A DNA stretch of 64,000 nucleotides from Rhizobium rhizoryzae (lineage in GTDB: Bacteria; Pseudomonadota; Alphaproteobacteria; Rhizobiales; Rhizobiaceae), in assembly GCF_011046895.1 (NCBI RefSeq), contig NZ_CP049250.1:2640501-2704500 (forward strand), written 5' to 3'. The first letter of the stretch is position 1, and each line of letters opens with the position of its first letter. Shown piece after piece: positions 8,923 through 20,744 of this stretch. The notes below the pieces were generated by a model. That model worked only from the letters and a program-made list of their open reading frames with translations. It did no database searches and was not told the origin of the DNA. A program made the translations under genes and the position numbers.

Positions 8923-10440
8923 ATGAGCACTTTTGAGTTCCTCATGCAGGGCGTCGTGGTTGCCATGCAACCCATGAACCTGCTCTACGCCTTGATCGGC
9001 GTTACGCTCGGCACGGCTGTCGGTGTGCTTCCGGGCATCGGTCCGGCATTGACGGTCGCCCTTCTGCTGCCAGTTACATACCAGTTGGACCCGGCCGGCT
9101 CTCTCATCATGTTCGCCGGGATCTATTACGGCGGCATGTATGGCGGTTCGACAACGTCGATCCTTCTCAACACGCCAGGAGAAAGTGCCTCCATCGTCAC
9201 TGCGCTTGAAGGCAACAAGATGGCACGGGCCGGACGCGGCGGGCCTGCGCTGGCGACAGCGGCGATCGGCTCCTTCGTTGCGGGCCTCATTGCCACCGTC
9301 GGCCTTGCTTTCATTGCTCCTTACATCGTCAAGCTGGCGCTGGTTTTCGGCCCCCGCGAATATTTTGCACTCATGGTGCTCGCATTCATCACGGTCTCCT
9401 CCGCATTCGGCGACTCCACGCTGCGAGGCCTCACATCGCTCTTCATCGGTCTTGCCCTGTCGCTGATCGGCATCGACCAGTTGACCGGACAGACCCGCCT
9501 CGCCTTTGGCGTGCCCGACCTTCTGGACGGCGTCGAGGTCACCACGCTGGCGGTTGCCATGTTCGCCATCGGCGAAACGCTGTTTATCGCTGCGCAGGGG
9601 TCGTTTGGTCCTGATAAGGTCGAGGCTGTCAAAGGCTCGATCTGGATGAGCGCGAATGACTGGGCGCGTTCCTGGAAGCCGTGGCTGCGCGGCACAGCGA
9701 TTGGCTTCCCTATCGGCGCAATGCCGGCGGGCGGCGCTGAAATCGGTACGTTCCTTTCCTATGCCGCCGAAAAGCGACTGACGAAACATCCGGAAGAGTT
9801 CGGCAACGGCGCAATCGAAGGCGTTGCCGGGCCGGAGGCTGCCAACAATGCATCTGCTGCGGGAACGCTCGTGCCGCTGTTGACGCTGGGCCTTCCGACG
9901 ACTGCGACTGCCGCGATCATGCTTGCGGGCTTCCAGCAATATGGTCTCCAGCCGGGTCCACTGCTGTTTGCCACCAATCCGCAACTGGTCTGGGGCCTGA
10001 TCGCCTCGCTGCTGATTGCCAACTTCATGCTGCTGGTGCTGAACCTTCCGCTGATCGGTCTCTGGGTCCGCCTGCTGACAATCCCGAAGCCCTGGCTTTA
10101 TGCAGGCATCCTCGTGTTTGCCACACTCGGAACCATCGGTGCGAACCCCTCCGTCTTCGAACTGGGCATGCTGCTTGCGTTCGGCGTGATGGGCTACATC
10201 ATGCGCGTTCTGGGCTACCCAATCGCACCGGTCGTCGTTGGCCTGATCCTCGGGCCTCTTGCGGAGCAGCAGTTGCGTCGCGCTTTGGCGATCAGCCAAG
10301 GTGACTTCACAGTGCTCTTCACATCACCGATTGCGGCCGTACTTCTTGCCATTGCCGCGCTGGCGCTGATCGTACCGCTTATCCTGCGGGCACGCGGTCG
10401 CGGAGAAGTTCTCTCCCAAATGGCTGCCAACGAGGATTGA
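8923..10440 (+). CDS. tctA: Tripartite tricarboxylate transporter large permease TctA
   Basis: Large membrane subunit, 505 residues, with 10-12 hydrophobic segments. It has the two glycine-rich signatures of TctA proteins: an N-terminal [20 protein letters not shown] with [19 protein letters not shown], and a second-half repeat around [18 protein letters not shown] and [18 protein letters not shown]. The ATG at 8923 is used since it yields the canonical [10 protein letters not shown] start and follows AAAGG; the frame is open further upstream but only inside tctB. It is the last gene of tctCBA; a GC-rich hairpin follows. Confidence 0.95.
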   Translation: MSTFEFLMQGVVVAMQPMNLLYALIGVTLGTAVGVLPGIGPALTVALLLPVTYQLDPAGSLIMFAGIYYGGMYGGSTTSILLNTPGESASIVTALEGNKMARAGRGGPALATAAIGSFVAGLIATVGLAFIAPYIVKLALVFGPREYFALMVLAFITVSSAFGDSTLRGLTSLFIGLALSLIGIDQLTGQTRLAFGVPDLLDGVEVTTLAVAMFAIGETLFIAAQGSFGPDKVEAVKGSIWMSANDWARSWKPWLRGTAIGFPIGAMPAGGAEIGTFLSYAAEKRLTKHPEEFGNGAIEGVAGPEAANNASAAGTLVPLLTLGLPTTATAAIMLAGFQQYGLQPGPLLFATNPQLVWGLIASLLIANFMLLVLNLPLIGLWVRLLTIPKPWLYAGILVFATLGTIGANPSVFELGMLLAFGVMGYIMRVLGYPIAPVVVGLILGPLAEQQLRRALAISQGDFTVLFTSPIAAVLLAIAALALIVPLILRARGRGEVLSQMAANED

Positions 10441-10450
10441 TCCAAAACCG

Positions 10451-10484
10451 ATTACCCCCTCGCTTAAATTGAGCGGGGGGTAAT
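10451..10484 (+). terminator. Hairpin after tctA
   Basis: A near-perfect inverted repeat (ATTACCCCCTCGCTT against GAGCGGGGGGTAAT) lies ten bases past the tctA stop. There is no T run after it, so it may be an mRNA-stabilising or Rho-assisted structure and not a classical intrinsic terminator. Confidence 0.55.
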
Positions 10485-10639
10485 TCCGTTCGAGGCCGCA
10501 AATACGGAACCATTGTCCCAGGGTCGCGTTTAGGCGGATCATTGGGGACAGCATACATGACAGGCCTTGCGGCGCCTTTTTTCCTTCGCTCGACGCGCAT
10601 TGCAACTTGCACACTTCGGCATAGCGCGAGGTGCGGAAA

Positions 10640-11590
10640 ATGAGCGGCAAAAAGCGCCTCTTCACCTACGGCACAATGGTGTTCGGCTTTGCAATAGCCG
10701 CTTATCTTCTCTATCGCGGCCTGAGCCAGTTTACCTGGGATGAAATCGTCCAGTCTGTTACTGCGATTCCGACGAAGAACCTGCTTCTGGCGCTGGCTTA
10801 TTGTGCCGGTTCCTATATCTGCCTGACGGGGTTCGACTGGACAGGCGTTCGCTATGTGAAAAGCGACCTGCCCTACCCCAAGATCGCACTCGCATCCTTC
10901 GTTGCCTTGGGCCTTGGCCAGAGCATCGGGCTCGCAGGTCTCAGCAGCGGCGCCATCCGCTATCGCTACTACGCCCATTGGGGCCTCTCGACCGAGGATG
11001 TTGCGAAAATCGTTCTTCTGTCGGGCGTGACGGTTGGCCTCGGGCTCATGGTTCTGGGCGGAATCGTGATGGTCCTGAACCCGGATGACACGGCGAAGAT
11101 CCTGAAAATCGGCCCCTCCGCGGTTCTGCTGATCGGAATCGGGCTTCTGCTCGCGGCAGTCGGTTATGTGCTTTTGGCAGCGTTTGCCCGAGCACCGGTG
11201 AAGATCCGCAAGTGGACGTTCAAGATGCCGACGGCGCGTCTAGCGGTCGCACAGATCGTGATCGGTACAATCAACTTCGCACTGGTTTCTGCCTGTTTGA
11301 TGGAGCTGATGCAGGCGACTGAAAACGTCAGCTACCTGAAGGCTGCAACGGCCTTCGTGCTGGGCAATATTGCTATTCTCATCACCCATGCGCCAGGTGG
11401 GCTCGGTGTTCTGGAAGTAACGGTTCGCCATGTGATGGGCGAGCAGGCTTCCATCGGTGCGCTGGTTGCGTTTCGTGTTATCTACTTCTTCATCCCATTC
11501 TTCGTGGCACTGCCGATTTCGCTGATTGGTGAAGCGGTCTTTCGGGCCCGCAAGGGACGCGATAAGACTGAACCCGCCGCATCTGTCTGA
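10640..11590 (+). CDS. Lysylphosphatidylglycerol synthase-type membrane protein (UPF0104/YbhN-like)
   Basis: Polytopic inner-membrane protein, 316 residues, with about eight hydrophobic segments. It matches the LPG_synthase_TM/UPF0104 family, the flippase-like membrane half of MprF, by the segment SIGLAGLSSGAIRYRYY and the late THAPGGLGVLE motif. The soluble aminoacyl-transfer domain of MprF is absent, so it is not an LPG synthase by itself. The ATG at 10640 has GAGGTGCGG upstream; a GTG at 10631 is an alternative. It is a single gene with about 200 bases of non-coding sequence before it and 300 after. A role in lipid handling is inferred from the family only. Confidence 0.8.
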   Translation: MSGKKRLFTYGTMVFGFAIAAYLLYRGLSQFTWDEIVQSVTAIPTKNLLLALAYCAGSYICLTGFDWTGVRYVKSDLPYPKIALASFVALGLGQSIGLAGLSSGAIRYRYYAHWGLSTEDVAKIVLLSGVTVGLGLMVLGGIVMVLNPDDTAKILKIGPSAVLLIGIGLLLAAVGYVLLAAFARAPVKIRKWTFKMPTARLAVAQIVIGTINFALVSACLMELMQATENVSYLKAATAFVLGNIAILITHAPGGLGVLEVTVRHVMGEQASIGALVAFRVIYFFIPFFVALPISLIGEAVFRARKGRDKTEPAASV

Positions 11591-11887
11591 GGTTCATGTC
11601 TGGACGGTATCCGATAGGCTACAGGATCGGGTTCCGCCCACGGAGAGCAAGAATCGGGATCTGTATGGGATGAAATCCTGTTCCCATTGGCGCGACGCTG
11701 CGAATGCAGTGCCTGCTGTGCAAGTTGATTTGACGGAGAACCTGTTCCTTTTCCGCTCCCACACATGAATTCTCACGCTTCTTTTGGTCGGACATACCTT
11801 CAATTCTCGTGCAGTTTGTTCTAGAGACATTGCTCCAGACCCGCCGGAATGGCGGCTTTCGTATGTTTTGCAAGGTAATGTCGATCG
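11591..11887. other. Intergenic region without recognised gene
   Basis: About 300 bases before the PpiD-like gene. Open frames exist on the minus strand (for example 11594-11830) but they are Arg/Ser/Cys-rich, lack ribosome sites and look non-coding. It presumably carries the promoter of the ppiD-trpDC-moaC-moeA run; no clear -35/-10 pair or operator could be assigned. Confidence 0.5.
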
Positions 11888-13774
11888 ATGCTTGATACGC
11901 TTAGAAGCGCCGCCCGGTCCTGGGTCGCGAAATTGCTGCTGATGCTGCTCGTGGTTTCCTTCGCCATTTGGGGCGTCTCTGCATCGATATTCAGTGGTGC
12001 CAGCAACTCGGTCATGACGGTGGGCAACCAGCGCGTCTCACCTGAAGAGTTCCGCCTGGCCTATCAGAGGCAGCTGGGCGCAATCAGCCGTCAGCTCGGT
12101 ATGCAGCTGACGTCTGAGCAGGCACGTGCCTTCGGCATCGAACAGCAGACCTTCTCGCAGCTTTCTGCCGGTGCCGCGCTGGATGAACTCTCTTCCAAGA
12201 TGCGCCTGGGCCTGTCTCAGGACCGGCTTGCCAACCTGATTGCAGAAGATCCTGCATTCCACGGAAACAACGGCCAGTTCGATCGCAACGTGTTCAGTGC
12301 GCGCTTGCGCAATGCCGGACTGCGTGAACAGGACTACATTACCGAACGAAGCAAGGTCGCCGTGCGCAGCCAGGTGGTGGACGCCATCGCCGACGGCTTC
12401 CAGGCTCCGACAGTCATGGTCGATGCGCTCAAAAAGTACCGCGACGAAAGCCGCGATCTGGAATTCCTCGTTCTCTCCAATGCGAATATCGATCCGATCA
12501 AGGCGCCGACCGAGGCCGTTCTTGCCGCATGGTTCCAGACCAACAAGAACAAGTACCGCGCACCGGAACTGCGTCGGTTCGCTTACGTGACCCTGCAGCC
12601 GACGGATGTTGCCGACCCGGCAGCCGTGACCGATGAGCAGGTTCGCGCGGAGTATGATCGTCGCAAGGATGCCTACAAGACACCGGCAACCCGCACCATC
12701 GAGCAGCTGGCTTTCCCGAGCAAGGAAATGGCCGTTGCAGCGCTTCAGCAGATGAAGGAGCGCCAGCTGACCTTTGACCAGCTGGTTGCCGATCAGGGCA
12801 AGACGGCTGCGGACGTGATGCTCGGTGACTTCACCAAGGACCAGATTCCGGATCAGACGATTGCTGATGCGGCATTCGCGGTGCCCGCCGCTGGTGGCAC
12901 GACCGGCATCATTCAGGGCTCCTTTGGTCCGGTGATGCTGCGTGTGACCAATGTGCGCGCCGAAACCACGAAGTCGTTCGATGAAGTGAAGGACGAGGTT
13001 CGCAAGACACTGGCGCTTGCTGCCGCAAGCCAGGCCGTTCAATCCGTACATGACCGTTTCGAAGACTTGCGCGGCTCCGGCTCGTCGCTCGAAGAAGCTG
13101 CGTCTCAGTTGAAGCTGAAGACTGTTACAGTAGCGAGCGATCGTACCGGCCATGATGGCGACGGAAAAACGATCGACCTGCCGCCTGCCGACACACTTCT
13201 GACCGATGTTTTCCGGACGGATGTGGGCGCTGAGTCCATTCCATCCAACCTCGGCAATGACGGCTATGTCTGGTTTGATGTGCGCGAAGTCATTCCTGAG
13301 CGTGATCGTGCGCTGAGCGAAGTGCGTGAGCGCGCCACTGCCGACTGGACAGCAGAACAGCAGCGCGAAGCGCTTTCGAAGAAGACGACGGACCTGAAGG
13401 CGCAATTGGACAAGGGCGGATTGACGTTGGCCGCCATTGCGACCGAACTCGGCCTGACCGTGGAAACCAAGACGGGTCTGCGCCGCCAGAGCAATGACGC
13501 AATCCTGGGCGGTGACGCAGCCAAAGCGGCCTTCTCGGGTCCGAATGGAATCTATGCCACGGCACTGGCAGCCGATGGCGAATCGCGTCTTCTGATGCAC
13601 GTGACCAACGTGCAGCAGCAGCCGTCCGACGCGCTCGATGCCAATGATCAGCAGATCAAGCAGATTGCAGGCGCGGCAGGTGACGATCTTCTGGATCAGA
13701 TGGTCGTGCAATTGCAAAACGATTATGGCGTTTCCATCAATCGCGCGCTCGCCGAACAGGCAATGGTTCGCTAA
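11888..13774 (+). CDS. ppiD: PpiD/SurA-type periplasmic peptidyl-prolyl isomerase
   Basis: Membrane-anchored foldase, 628 residues. One N-terminal transmembrane segment (about residues 15-36, LLLMLLVVSFAIWGV) is followed by a SurA_N-type chaperone region and a parvulin PPIC domain in the middle (around residues 250-365; note KTPATRTIEQLAFPS and GDFTKDQIPD). The C-terminal 200 residues are helical and Gln/Ala-rich as in PpiD. It assists folding of outer-membrane and secreted proteins at the periplasmic face of the inner membrane. trpD follows after 47 bases with its own strong ribosome site. Confidence 0.88.
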   Translation: MLDTLRSAARSWVAKLLLMLLVVSFAIWGVSASIFSGASNSVMTVGNQRVSPEEFRLAYQRQLGAISRQLGMQLTSEQARAFGIEQQTFSQLSAGAALDELSSKMRLGLSQDRLANLIAEDPAFHGNNGQFDRNVFSARLRNAGLREQDYITERSKVAVRSQVVDAIADGFQAPTVMVDALKKYRDESRDLEFLVLSNANIDPIKAPTEAVLAAWFQTNKNKYRAPELRRFAYVTLQPTDVADPAAVTDEQVRAEYDRRKDAYKTPATRTIEQLAFPSKEMAVAALQQMKERQLTFDQLVADQGKTAADVMLGDFTKDQIPDQTIADAAFAVPAAGGTTGIIQGSFGPVMLRVTNVRAETTKSFDEVKDEVRKTLALAAASQAVQSVHDRFEDLRGSGSSLEEAASQLKLKTVTVASDRTGHDGDGKTIDLPPADTLLTDVFRTDVGAESIPSNLGNDGYVWFDVREVIPERDRALSEVRERATADWTAEQQREALSKKTTDLKAQLDKGGLTLAAIATELGLTVETKTGLRRQSNDAILGGDAAKAAFSGPNGIYATALAADGESRLLMHVTNVQQQPSDALDANDQQIKQIAGAAGDDLLDQMVVQLQNDYGVSINRALAEQAMVR

Positions 13775-13821
13775 CGCCGGGGAAAACCTGGTCGGTGGCT
13801 GGCCTTAGGGGGAACTGAACA

Positions 13822-14838
13822 ATGCCGGATCTGAAGGCCTTTATCGGCAAAGTGGCGACGGGAGATCCGCTCTCGCGCGAGGAGGCGCGCGCCGCTTTCG
13901 ACATCTTGATGTCGGGTGAGGCTACACCATCGCAGATCGGTGGCTTTCTCATGGCTCTGCGGGTTCGCGGCGAAACCGTCGAGGAAATTGCCGGTGCGGT
14001 TTCGACCATGCGGGCGAAGATGCTGCCGGTTGCGGCGCCTGAAGGCGTCATGGACATCGTCGGGACCGGCGGCGATGGGCTTGGCACCTACAATATCTCG
14101 ACCCTCGCCGCTCTCATCGTGGCGGGTGCCGGGGTTCCCGTTGCCAAGCATGGCAACCGTGCGCTCAGCTCCAAGTCTGGCACGGCAGATGCCCTGACAG
14201 CCTTGGGCGTGAAACTTGATATTCCGCCGCAGCAGATCGCACGATGCATTTCCGAGGCCGGGATTGGCTTCATGTTCGCTCAGGTGCACCACGCCGCCAT
14301 GCGACATGTCGGTCCCAGCCGCGTGGAGCTTGGAACACGCACGATCTTCAACCTGCTCGGTCCGCTTTCGAATCCGGCGGGTGCCAAGAGGCAATTGCTG
14401 GGCGTCTTCTCGCCTCGCTGGCTGCAGCCAATCGCCGAGGTGATGCGTGATCTCGGTTCCGAGGCGATCTGGGTCGTGCATGGCGATGGCATGGACGAAA
14501 TCACCACGACGGGCGTGACCCATGTCACCGCACTCGAGAACGGGCAGATCCGCAGCTTCGAGCTGACACCGGAAGATTTTGGCGTTGGGCGTGCAACGAT
14601 CGATGAGTTGAAGGGTGGTGATGGCGAAGTGAATGCCAAGGCGTTGCGGGCTGTCCTTGGCGGCGCAAAGAACGCCTATCGCGACATCGCGCTTTGCAAC
14701 GCTGCGGCCTCGCTGGTCATCGCGGGCAAGGCAGCCGATGTTCTGGAGGGCATGATCCTTGCGACGCAATCACTTGAAAGCGGCAGCGCGGCCTCTGTGC
14801 TCGACAAGCTTGTCGCCGTCTCGAACGAGGATATCTAA
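13822..14838 (+). CDS. trpD: Anthranilate phosphoribosyltransferase
   Basis: Cytoplasmic enzyme joining anthranilate to PRPP in the second step of tryptophan synthesis; 338 residues, normal length. The PRPP-binding [14 protein letters not shown] motif is at about residues 77-90, and [17 protein letters not shown], with the anthranilate-site residues, at about 110-126. The ATG has AGGGGGAA upstream. It is unfused, unlike the trpGD fusion of enterics. trpC follows after six bases, then moaC and moeA. Confidence 0.97.
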   Translation: MPDLKAFIGKVATGDPLSREEARAAFDILMSGEATPSQIGGFLMALRVRGETVEEIAGAVSTMRAKMLPVAAPEGVMDIVGTGGDGLGTYNISTLAALIVAGAGVPVAKHGNRALSSKSGTADALTALGVKLDIPPQQIARCISEAGIGFMFAQVHHAAMRHVGPSRVELGTRTIFNLLGPLSNPAGAKRQLLGVFSPRWLQPIAEVMRDLGSEAIWVVHGDGMDEITTTGVTHVTALENGQIRSFELTPEDFGVGRATIDELKGGDGEVNAKALRAVLGGAKNAYRDIALCNAAASLVIAGKAADVLEGMILATQSLESGSAASVLDKLVAVSNEDI

Positions 14839-14844
14839 GCTGTC

Positions 14845-15660
14845 ATGAGCGACATTCTGCAGAAAATCGAGGCCTACAAGCGCGAAGAAATCGCAGCGGC
14901 CAAAGCGCGCGTTACCCTGGCAGACCTGAAGGCCATGGCACAGGATCAGCCTGCGCCACGCGGCTTTTACAAAGCGCTCGCGGACCGTCGTGCGCGCGGC
15001 GAACTTGGCCTGATAGCCGAAATCAAGAAGGCGAGTCCATCGAAGGGACTGATCCGCCCGGATTTCGATCCTCCAATGCTGGCCAAAGCCTATGAGGCTG
15101 GCGGTGCGGCCTGCCTTTCCGTTTTGACGGATGCTCCGAGTTTCCAGGGTGCGCCCGAGTTTCTGACGGCAGCACGCAATGCCTGCTCGCTTCCGGCCTT
15201 GCGCAAGGATTTCATGTTTGAGACCTATCAGGTGCATGAGGCTCGCGCCTGGGGCGGCGATTGCATTCTCCTGATCATGGCATCGCTGACCGACGACGAT
15301 GCGAAGCGTCTTGAGGATGAAGCATTTTCGCTTGGTATGGACGTTCTGATCGAGGTGCATGACGAACAGGAAACCGAGCGTGCGTTAAAGCTCGCCTCGC
15401 CCATGATCGGCGTCAACAATCGCAATCTGCGTACCTTCGAAGTCAGCCTCACGAACAGCGAAAGGCTGGCCCCAATGGTGCCAGCGGACCGGTTGCTGGT
15501 GGGCGAAAGCGGCATCTTCACCAATGCGGATTGCCTGCGTCTGAAGGCAGTCGGTATCTCCACCTATCTGGTCGGTGAAAGCCTGATGCGTCAGCAGGAT
15601 GTTTCGGCTGCAACAAGGCTGTTGCTGACCGGTGAGAGCGCAAGCCAGGCAGCAGAATGA
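14845..15660 (+). CDS. trpC: Indole-3-glycerol phosphate synthase
   Basis: Cytoplasmic TIM-barrel enzyme that closes the indole ring of tryptophan; 271 residues, monofunctional (no TrpF fusion). The catalytic-lysine region [15 protein letters not shown] is at about residues 56-70, [19 protein letters not shown] at about 119-137, and the phosphate-binding GESGIFT near 220. It sits between trpD and moaC, overlapping moaC by four bases (ATGA), so tryptophan and molybdenum-cofactor genes are translationally linked, an arrangement common in alphaproteobacteria. Confidence 0.97.
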   Translation: MSDILQKIEAYKREEIAAAKARVTLADLKAMAQDQPAPRGFYKALADRRARGELGLIAEIKKASPSKGLIRPDFDPPMLAKAYEAGGAACLSVLTDAPSFQGAPEFLTAARNACSLPALRKDFMFETYQVHEARAWGGDCILLIMASLTDDDAKRLEDEAFSLGMDVLIEVHDEQETERALKLASPMIGVNNRNLRTFEVSLTNSERLAPMVPADRLLVGESGIFTNADCLRLKAVGISTYLVGESLMRQQDVSAATRLLLTGESASQAAE

Positions 15661-16145
15661 GCATGACCGAGCAGGGCCTGACGCATATTACCGAAAGCGG
15701 CGAGGCTCACATGGTGGATGTGGGCGGCAAGGCTGAGACGGTGCGTGAGGCAACCGCCGAAGGCTTCGTGCGAATGTTGCCGGAAACGCTTCAACTCATC
15801 CGCAAGGGCGATGCCAAAAAGGGCGATGTCATCGGTACGGCCCGGCTGGCGGGCATCATGGCGGCCAAGCAAACCTCCAGTCTCATTCCACTTTGCCATC
15901 CGCTGATGCTGACCAAGGTATCCGTTGATATAGCGGCAGACGCGGATCTCCCCGGCCTGCGGGTCACGGCGACAGCAAAGCTGACCGGCAAGACGGGCGT
16001 CGAGATGGAAGCGCTGACGGCGGTGTCCGTTGCCTGTCTCACCATCTACGACATGGCGAAGGCCGCCGACAAAGGCATGGAGATCGGCGGTATTCAATTG
16101 CTTGCCAAGAGCGGCGGAAAATCCGGCGACTGGCGAAAAACCTAG
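15657..16145 (+). CDS. moaC: Cyclic pyranopterin monophosphate synthase MoaC
   Basis: Acts after MoaA in molybdenum cofactor synthesis, converting the cyclohydro-GTP product to cPMP. It has 162 residues, normal length. Family signatures present are [15 protein letters not shown] near residue 18 and [18 protein letters not shown] near residue 74, with the conserved [15 protein letters not shown] stretch and the catalytic Lys in the following DMAKAADK segment. Translation may begin at 15657 (overlapping the trpC stop) or at the ATG at 15663. Confidence 0.96.
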   Translation: MSMTEQGLTHITESGEAHMVDVGGKAETVREATAEGFVRMLPETLQLIRKGDAKKGDVIGTARLAGIMAAKQTSSLIPLCHPLMLTKVSVDIAADADLPGLRVTATAKLTGKTGVEMEALTAVSVACLTIYDMAKAADKGMEIGGIQLLAKSGGKSGDWRKT

Positions 16146-16154
16146 GAATTGACT

Positions 16155-17384
16155 GTGGCGTCACCTCTCCTTCCCGTTTCCGAAGCTCTGACACGTTTGC
16201 TGGAACCGGTGCGAGCGGTTGCGGATACCGAGAGCGTTCCCCTTGATGAGGCAGCAGGCCGCATTCTGGCCGTTGATCTGGTCGCGAAACTCACACAGCC
16301 GCCATTTCACGCCTCCGCCATGGATGGCTATGCTCTTCGCGCCGCCGATGCTCCAGATCTTGGGGCAGAACTGACGGTCGTCGGCCAGGCAGCGGCGGGC
16401 CATGCATTCAACGGCCAGGTAGGACCGGGAGAATGCGTGCGCATTTTCACCGGTGCTCCATTGCCAGAAGGTGCCGACAGCATTCTCATTCAGGAGGATG
16501 CGGAGCGACTGTCTGAAAGCCGAATTCGCACGAAGTTTCCGGTAACGGTCGGGCGCCATATTCGCCCGCGCGGGCAGGATTTTGCTGAAGGCGAGACGGT
16601 CCTGCGCGCTGGTGTCCGGCTCGACTATGCCCATCTGACCGTTGCAGCGGCGATGAACCACCCGCAGGTCGAGGTTCTGCGTCGGCCGCGCGTTGCGGTG
16701 CTGGCGACCGGTGATGAGCTGGTGCACCCCGGTAGCAGTTTGCAGCCTTCACAGATCATCGCATCCAATACATTTGGCATCAGCGCCCTCATTCGCGCCA
16801 ACGGTGGCGAAGTCATCGATCTCGGAATCATACCAGATCGCCAGGATCTGATTGAGAATGCGATTGCCAAGGCTGTGGCGGAAAAGGTCGACGTGCTGGT
16901 CACGCTGGGCGGGGCATCGGTTGGCGACCACGATCTGGTGCAGGCCAGCCTGAAAGCGCAAGGCATGTCACTCGATTTCTGGCGTATCGCCATGCGCCCG
17001 GGCAAGCCATTGATGGTGGGCTCGCTGGGAGATATGCGCGTGCTGGGCCTTCCGGGAAATCCGGTTGCGAGCCTTGTCTGCGGCACGCTGTTTCTTGAGC
17101 CAGTCGTCGCCAAGCTTTCCGGCACACGACCGAAGGCGCGGATGGCCGAAGCCCTTGCCGGAAAGCCGCTTGCCGCCAATGACCAGCGACAGGACTACCT
17201 TCGGGCACGGCTGTGCCGTGACGCTGACGGCCGTCTGATTGCTGAACCTTTCGACAAGCAGGATTCTTCGATGATGAAGATTTTTGCCCATTCGGATTGC
17301 CTTATCGTGCGCCCCCCGCATGCACCGGAACTTGCCGCACTGACGCCCTGCCCTATCCTTCTGCTGAGGGATTTCGATCGGTGA
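16155..17384 (+). CDS. moeA: Molybdopterin molybdenumtransferase MoeA
   Basis: Inserts molybdate into adenylylated molybdopterin. It has 409 residues, with the MoeA N-terminal domains (SAMDGYALRAAD and IFTGAPLPEGADSI) and the molybdopterin-binding MoCF fold in the last third (TLGGASVGDHDLV and LGLPGNPVASLVC). I prefer the GTG at 16155 because AGGA lies seven bases upstream; a TTG at 16149 is in frame but too close to it. It is the last gene of the trpDC-moaC-moeA run. In several relatives I recall lexA following moeA; here a photolyase does. Confidence 0.95.
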   Translation: MASPLLPVSEALTRLLEPVRAVADTESVPLDEAAGRILAVDLVAKLTQPPFHASAMDGYALRAADAPDLGAELTVVGQAAAGHAFNGQVGPGECVRIFTGAPLPEGADSILIQEDAERLSESRIRTKFPVTVGRHIRPRGQDFAEGETVLRAGVRLDYAHLTVAAAMNHPQVEVLRRPRVAVLATGDELVHPGSSLQPSQIIASNTFGISALIRANGGEVIDLGIIPDRQDLIENAIAKAVAEKVDVLVTLGGASVGDHDLVQASLKAQGMSLDFWRIAMRPGKPLMVGSLGDMRVLGLPGNPVASLVCGTLFLEPVVAKLSGTRPKARMAEALAGKPLAANDQRQDYLRARLCRDADGRLIAEPFDKQDSSMMKIFAHSDCLIVRPPHAPELAALTPCPILLLRDFDR

Positions 17385-17411
17385 TCCGCGTTTGATGTTG
17401 AGACGTAAATA

Positions 17412-17433
17412 CCGGTAATTATTCGATAACCGG
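17412..17433. promoter_or_regulatory. Dyad ahead of the photolyase gene
   Basis: CCGGTAAT and ATAACCGG form a 22-bp imperfect dyad whose right arm runs into the CGGAG ribosome site of the photolyase (start TTG at 17444). It could be an operator or an RNA hairpin that masks the ribosome site. Confidence 0.35.
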
Positions 17434-17443
17434 AGTTTACGCC

Positions 17444-18904
17444 TTGTCGTCAGATCATCAGCCGCCAATCCTTCTCTGGTTTCGCAAGGATCTCCGTCTC
17501 GACGACAATGGTGCGCTGTCGCAGGCCTGCGAAAGCGGCCGGCCTGTTGTCTGCGTCTACATCCGCGAACCGAAACAGGATGGCATCGGTCCGCTGGGCG
17601 GTGCTCAGGAGTGGTGGCTGCATCACTCGCTGGATGCATTGGCTGCAGCGCTTGCCGACAAGGGCAACAGGCTGATACTGCGGAGCGGCGAAGCAGCCAA
17701 GGTGCTTTCCGGACTGGCCAAGGAGACGCAGGCCGAAGCGCTCTTTTATAACCGTCACTATGAGCGTGATGCGGCCGACAAGGATATCGTCGGTGCCCTG
17801 AAGTCGTCAGGGCTGGAGATCAAGCGCTTTCGTGGCCAGCTACTGCACGATCCAGAGACGATGAAGACCGGTTCTGGTGGCGCTTACCGGGTTTATTCGC
17901 CGTTCTGGCGCGCGCTGGAGAAGGATGGTGAGCCGCGCGATCCGGTGTCGGCTCCATCCAAGATCGCCGCGCCGGGCTCTTTCCCCAAATCGGAGGCGCT
18001 CAAGGACTGGAGCCTGCTGCCGACGAAACCGGACTGGGCGACCGAGTTCGGACGGATATGGCAACCGGGGGAAGCAGGCGCGCACAAGAAACTGAAGCGC
18101 TTCCTGAAGAAGCCGATACAGACCTACAAGAGCGATCGCGATCACCCCGGTCTTGAGGATGCGACATCGCTGCTTTCCCCTCACCTCGCCTTCGGCGAGA
18201 TTTCGCCCGCCCGGATCTGGCATGAGACCAAGGGGCTGGAGGCAACGAATGACGTCATCCATTTCCGCAAGGAACTGGTCTGGCGGGAATTTTCCTACCA
18301 TCTTCTCGTCGAGTTTCCGAAGCTTGCCACCGATAACTGGAACGATAAGTTCGATGCCTTTCCGTGGCATTTCAGCAAGGCACAATTTTCTGCCTGGACC
18401 AAAGGCATGACCGGCTATCCGATCGTGGATGCCGGAATGCGCCAGCTTTGGCGCCATGGATACATGCATAACCGCGTTCGCATGATCACCGCATCTTTCC
18501 TGATCAAGGATCTGATGATCGATTGGCGCAAGGGCGAGGAATGGTTCAAGGACACGCTCGTGGATGCGGACCCAGCCTCAAACGCCAGCAACTGGCAGTG
18601 GGTCGCGGGATCCGGCGCTGATGCCTCCCCCTTCTTCCGGGTCTTCAACCCGATCCTGCAGGGCGAGAAGTTCGATCCAGACGGCGACTATGTCTGCCGT
18701 TTCGTGCCGGAACTGCGCAAGCTGCCGAAGAAATATATCCATCGACCCTTCGAGGCGCCAAAGGAAGTTCTGGAGCGTGCCGGGATCAAACTTGGCGAGA
18801 CCTATCCCAAGCCCATCGTCAATCACGGTGAGGCGCGTGACAAGGCACTAGCCGCCTACGCAGATGTGACGGGCCGCAGCGGTGACGCAGATCCACGCGA
18901 TTGA
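17444..18904 (+). CDS. phrB: Deoxyribodipyrimidine photolyase
   Basis: FAD-dependent, light-driven repair of cyclobutane pyrimidine dimers; 486 residues, class I CPD type. The N-terminal antenna (Rossmann) domain starts ILLWFRKDLRLDDNGAL. The C-terminal FAD domain carries WREFSYHLL, GMTGYPIVDAGMRQLW with MHNRVRMITASFL, and NWQWVAGSGADASPFFRVFN, which includes residues that line FAD and the lesion. The start is TTG, with CGGAG eight bases before it and no suitable ATG. It ends facing pyrG with a shared terminator. It is monocistronic or the distal end of the moeA unit (59-base gap). Confidence 0.95.
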   Translation: MSSDHQPPILLWFRKDLRLDDNGALSQACESGRPVVCVYIREPKQDGIGPLGGAQEWWLHHSLDALAAALADKGNRLILRSGEAAKVLSGLAKETQAEALFYNRHYERDAADKDIVGALKSSGLEIKRFRGQLLHDPETMKTGSGGAYRVYSPFWRALEKDGEPRDPVSAPSKIAAPGSFPKSEALKDWSLLPTKPDWATEFGRIWQPGEAGAHKKLKRFLKKPIQTYKSDRDHPGLEDATSLLSPHLAFGEISPARIWHETKGLEATNDVIHFRKELVWREFSYHLLVEFPKLATDNWNDKFDAFPWHFSKAQFSAWTKGMTGYPIVDAGMRQLWRHGYMHNRVRMITASFLIKDLMIDWRKGEEWFKDTLVDADPASNASNWQWVAGSGADASPFFRVFNPILQGEKFDPDGDYVCRFVPELRKLPKKYIHRPFEAPKEVLERAGIKLGETYPKPIVNHGEARDKALAAYADVTGRSGDADPRD

Positions 18905-18927
18905 GCATTCGACCGTTTAGATGTGAC

Positions 18928-18960
18928 AAGGGCCGGAGGATAATCACCACCGGCCCTTTT
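18928..18960. terminator. Bidirectional terminator between phrB and pyrG
   Basis: AAGGGCCGG and CCGGCCCTT form a stem around a 13-base loop, with a T run on the plus side and an A run on the other. It lies 24 bases past phrB and 20 bases past pyrG. Confidence 0.8.
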
Positions 18961-18980
18961 GATTTCAATCTGGTACCTGA

Positions 18981-20669
<1,689 letters not shown>

Positions 20670-20689
20670 TTAAAGCTGTGGAATCTGAA

Positions 20690-20723
20690 CAAAAGAAAAC
20701 CGGCAGGCTTTTCGACCTGCCGG
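20690..20723 (-). terminator. Terminator of secG
   Basis: An 8-bp perfect stem CCGGCAGG/CCTGCCGG with an eight-base loop is followed on the minus strand by TTTTCTTTT. It lies just past the secG stop codon. Confidence 0.88.
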
Positions 20724-20744
20724 ATGATGGGAGCTTGACGCGGC

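Noticed and set aside
8674..10299. 541-codon open frame antisense to tctB and tctA
   Set aside because: Shadow of two clear membrane-protein genes; composition (His, Arg, Gln, Asp) is that of a reversed hydrophobic gene.
12038..13717. 559-codon open frame antisense to ppiD
   Set aside because: Shadow frame without domains; ppiD on the plus strand has clear family motifs.
17385..17443. SOS box (GTTC-N7-GTTC) before the photolyase
   Set aside because: No GTTC direct repeat is present; the dyad there is CCGGT/ACCGG and does not match the alphaproteobacterial LexA site.
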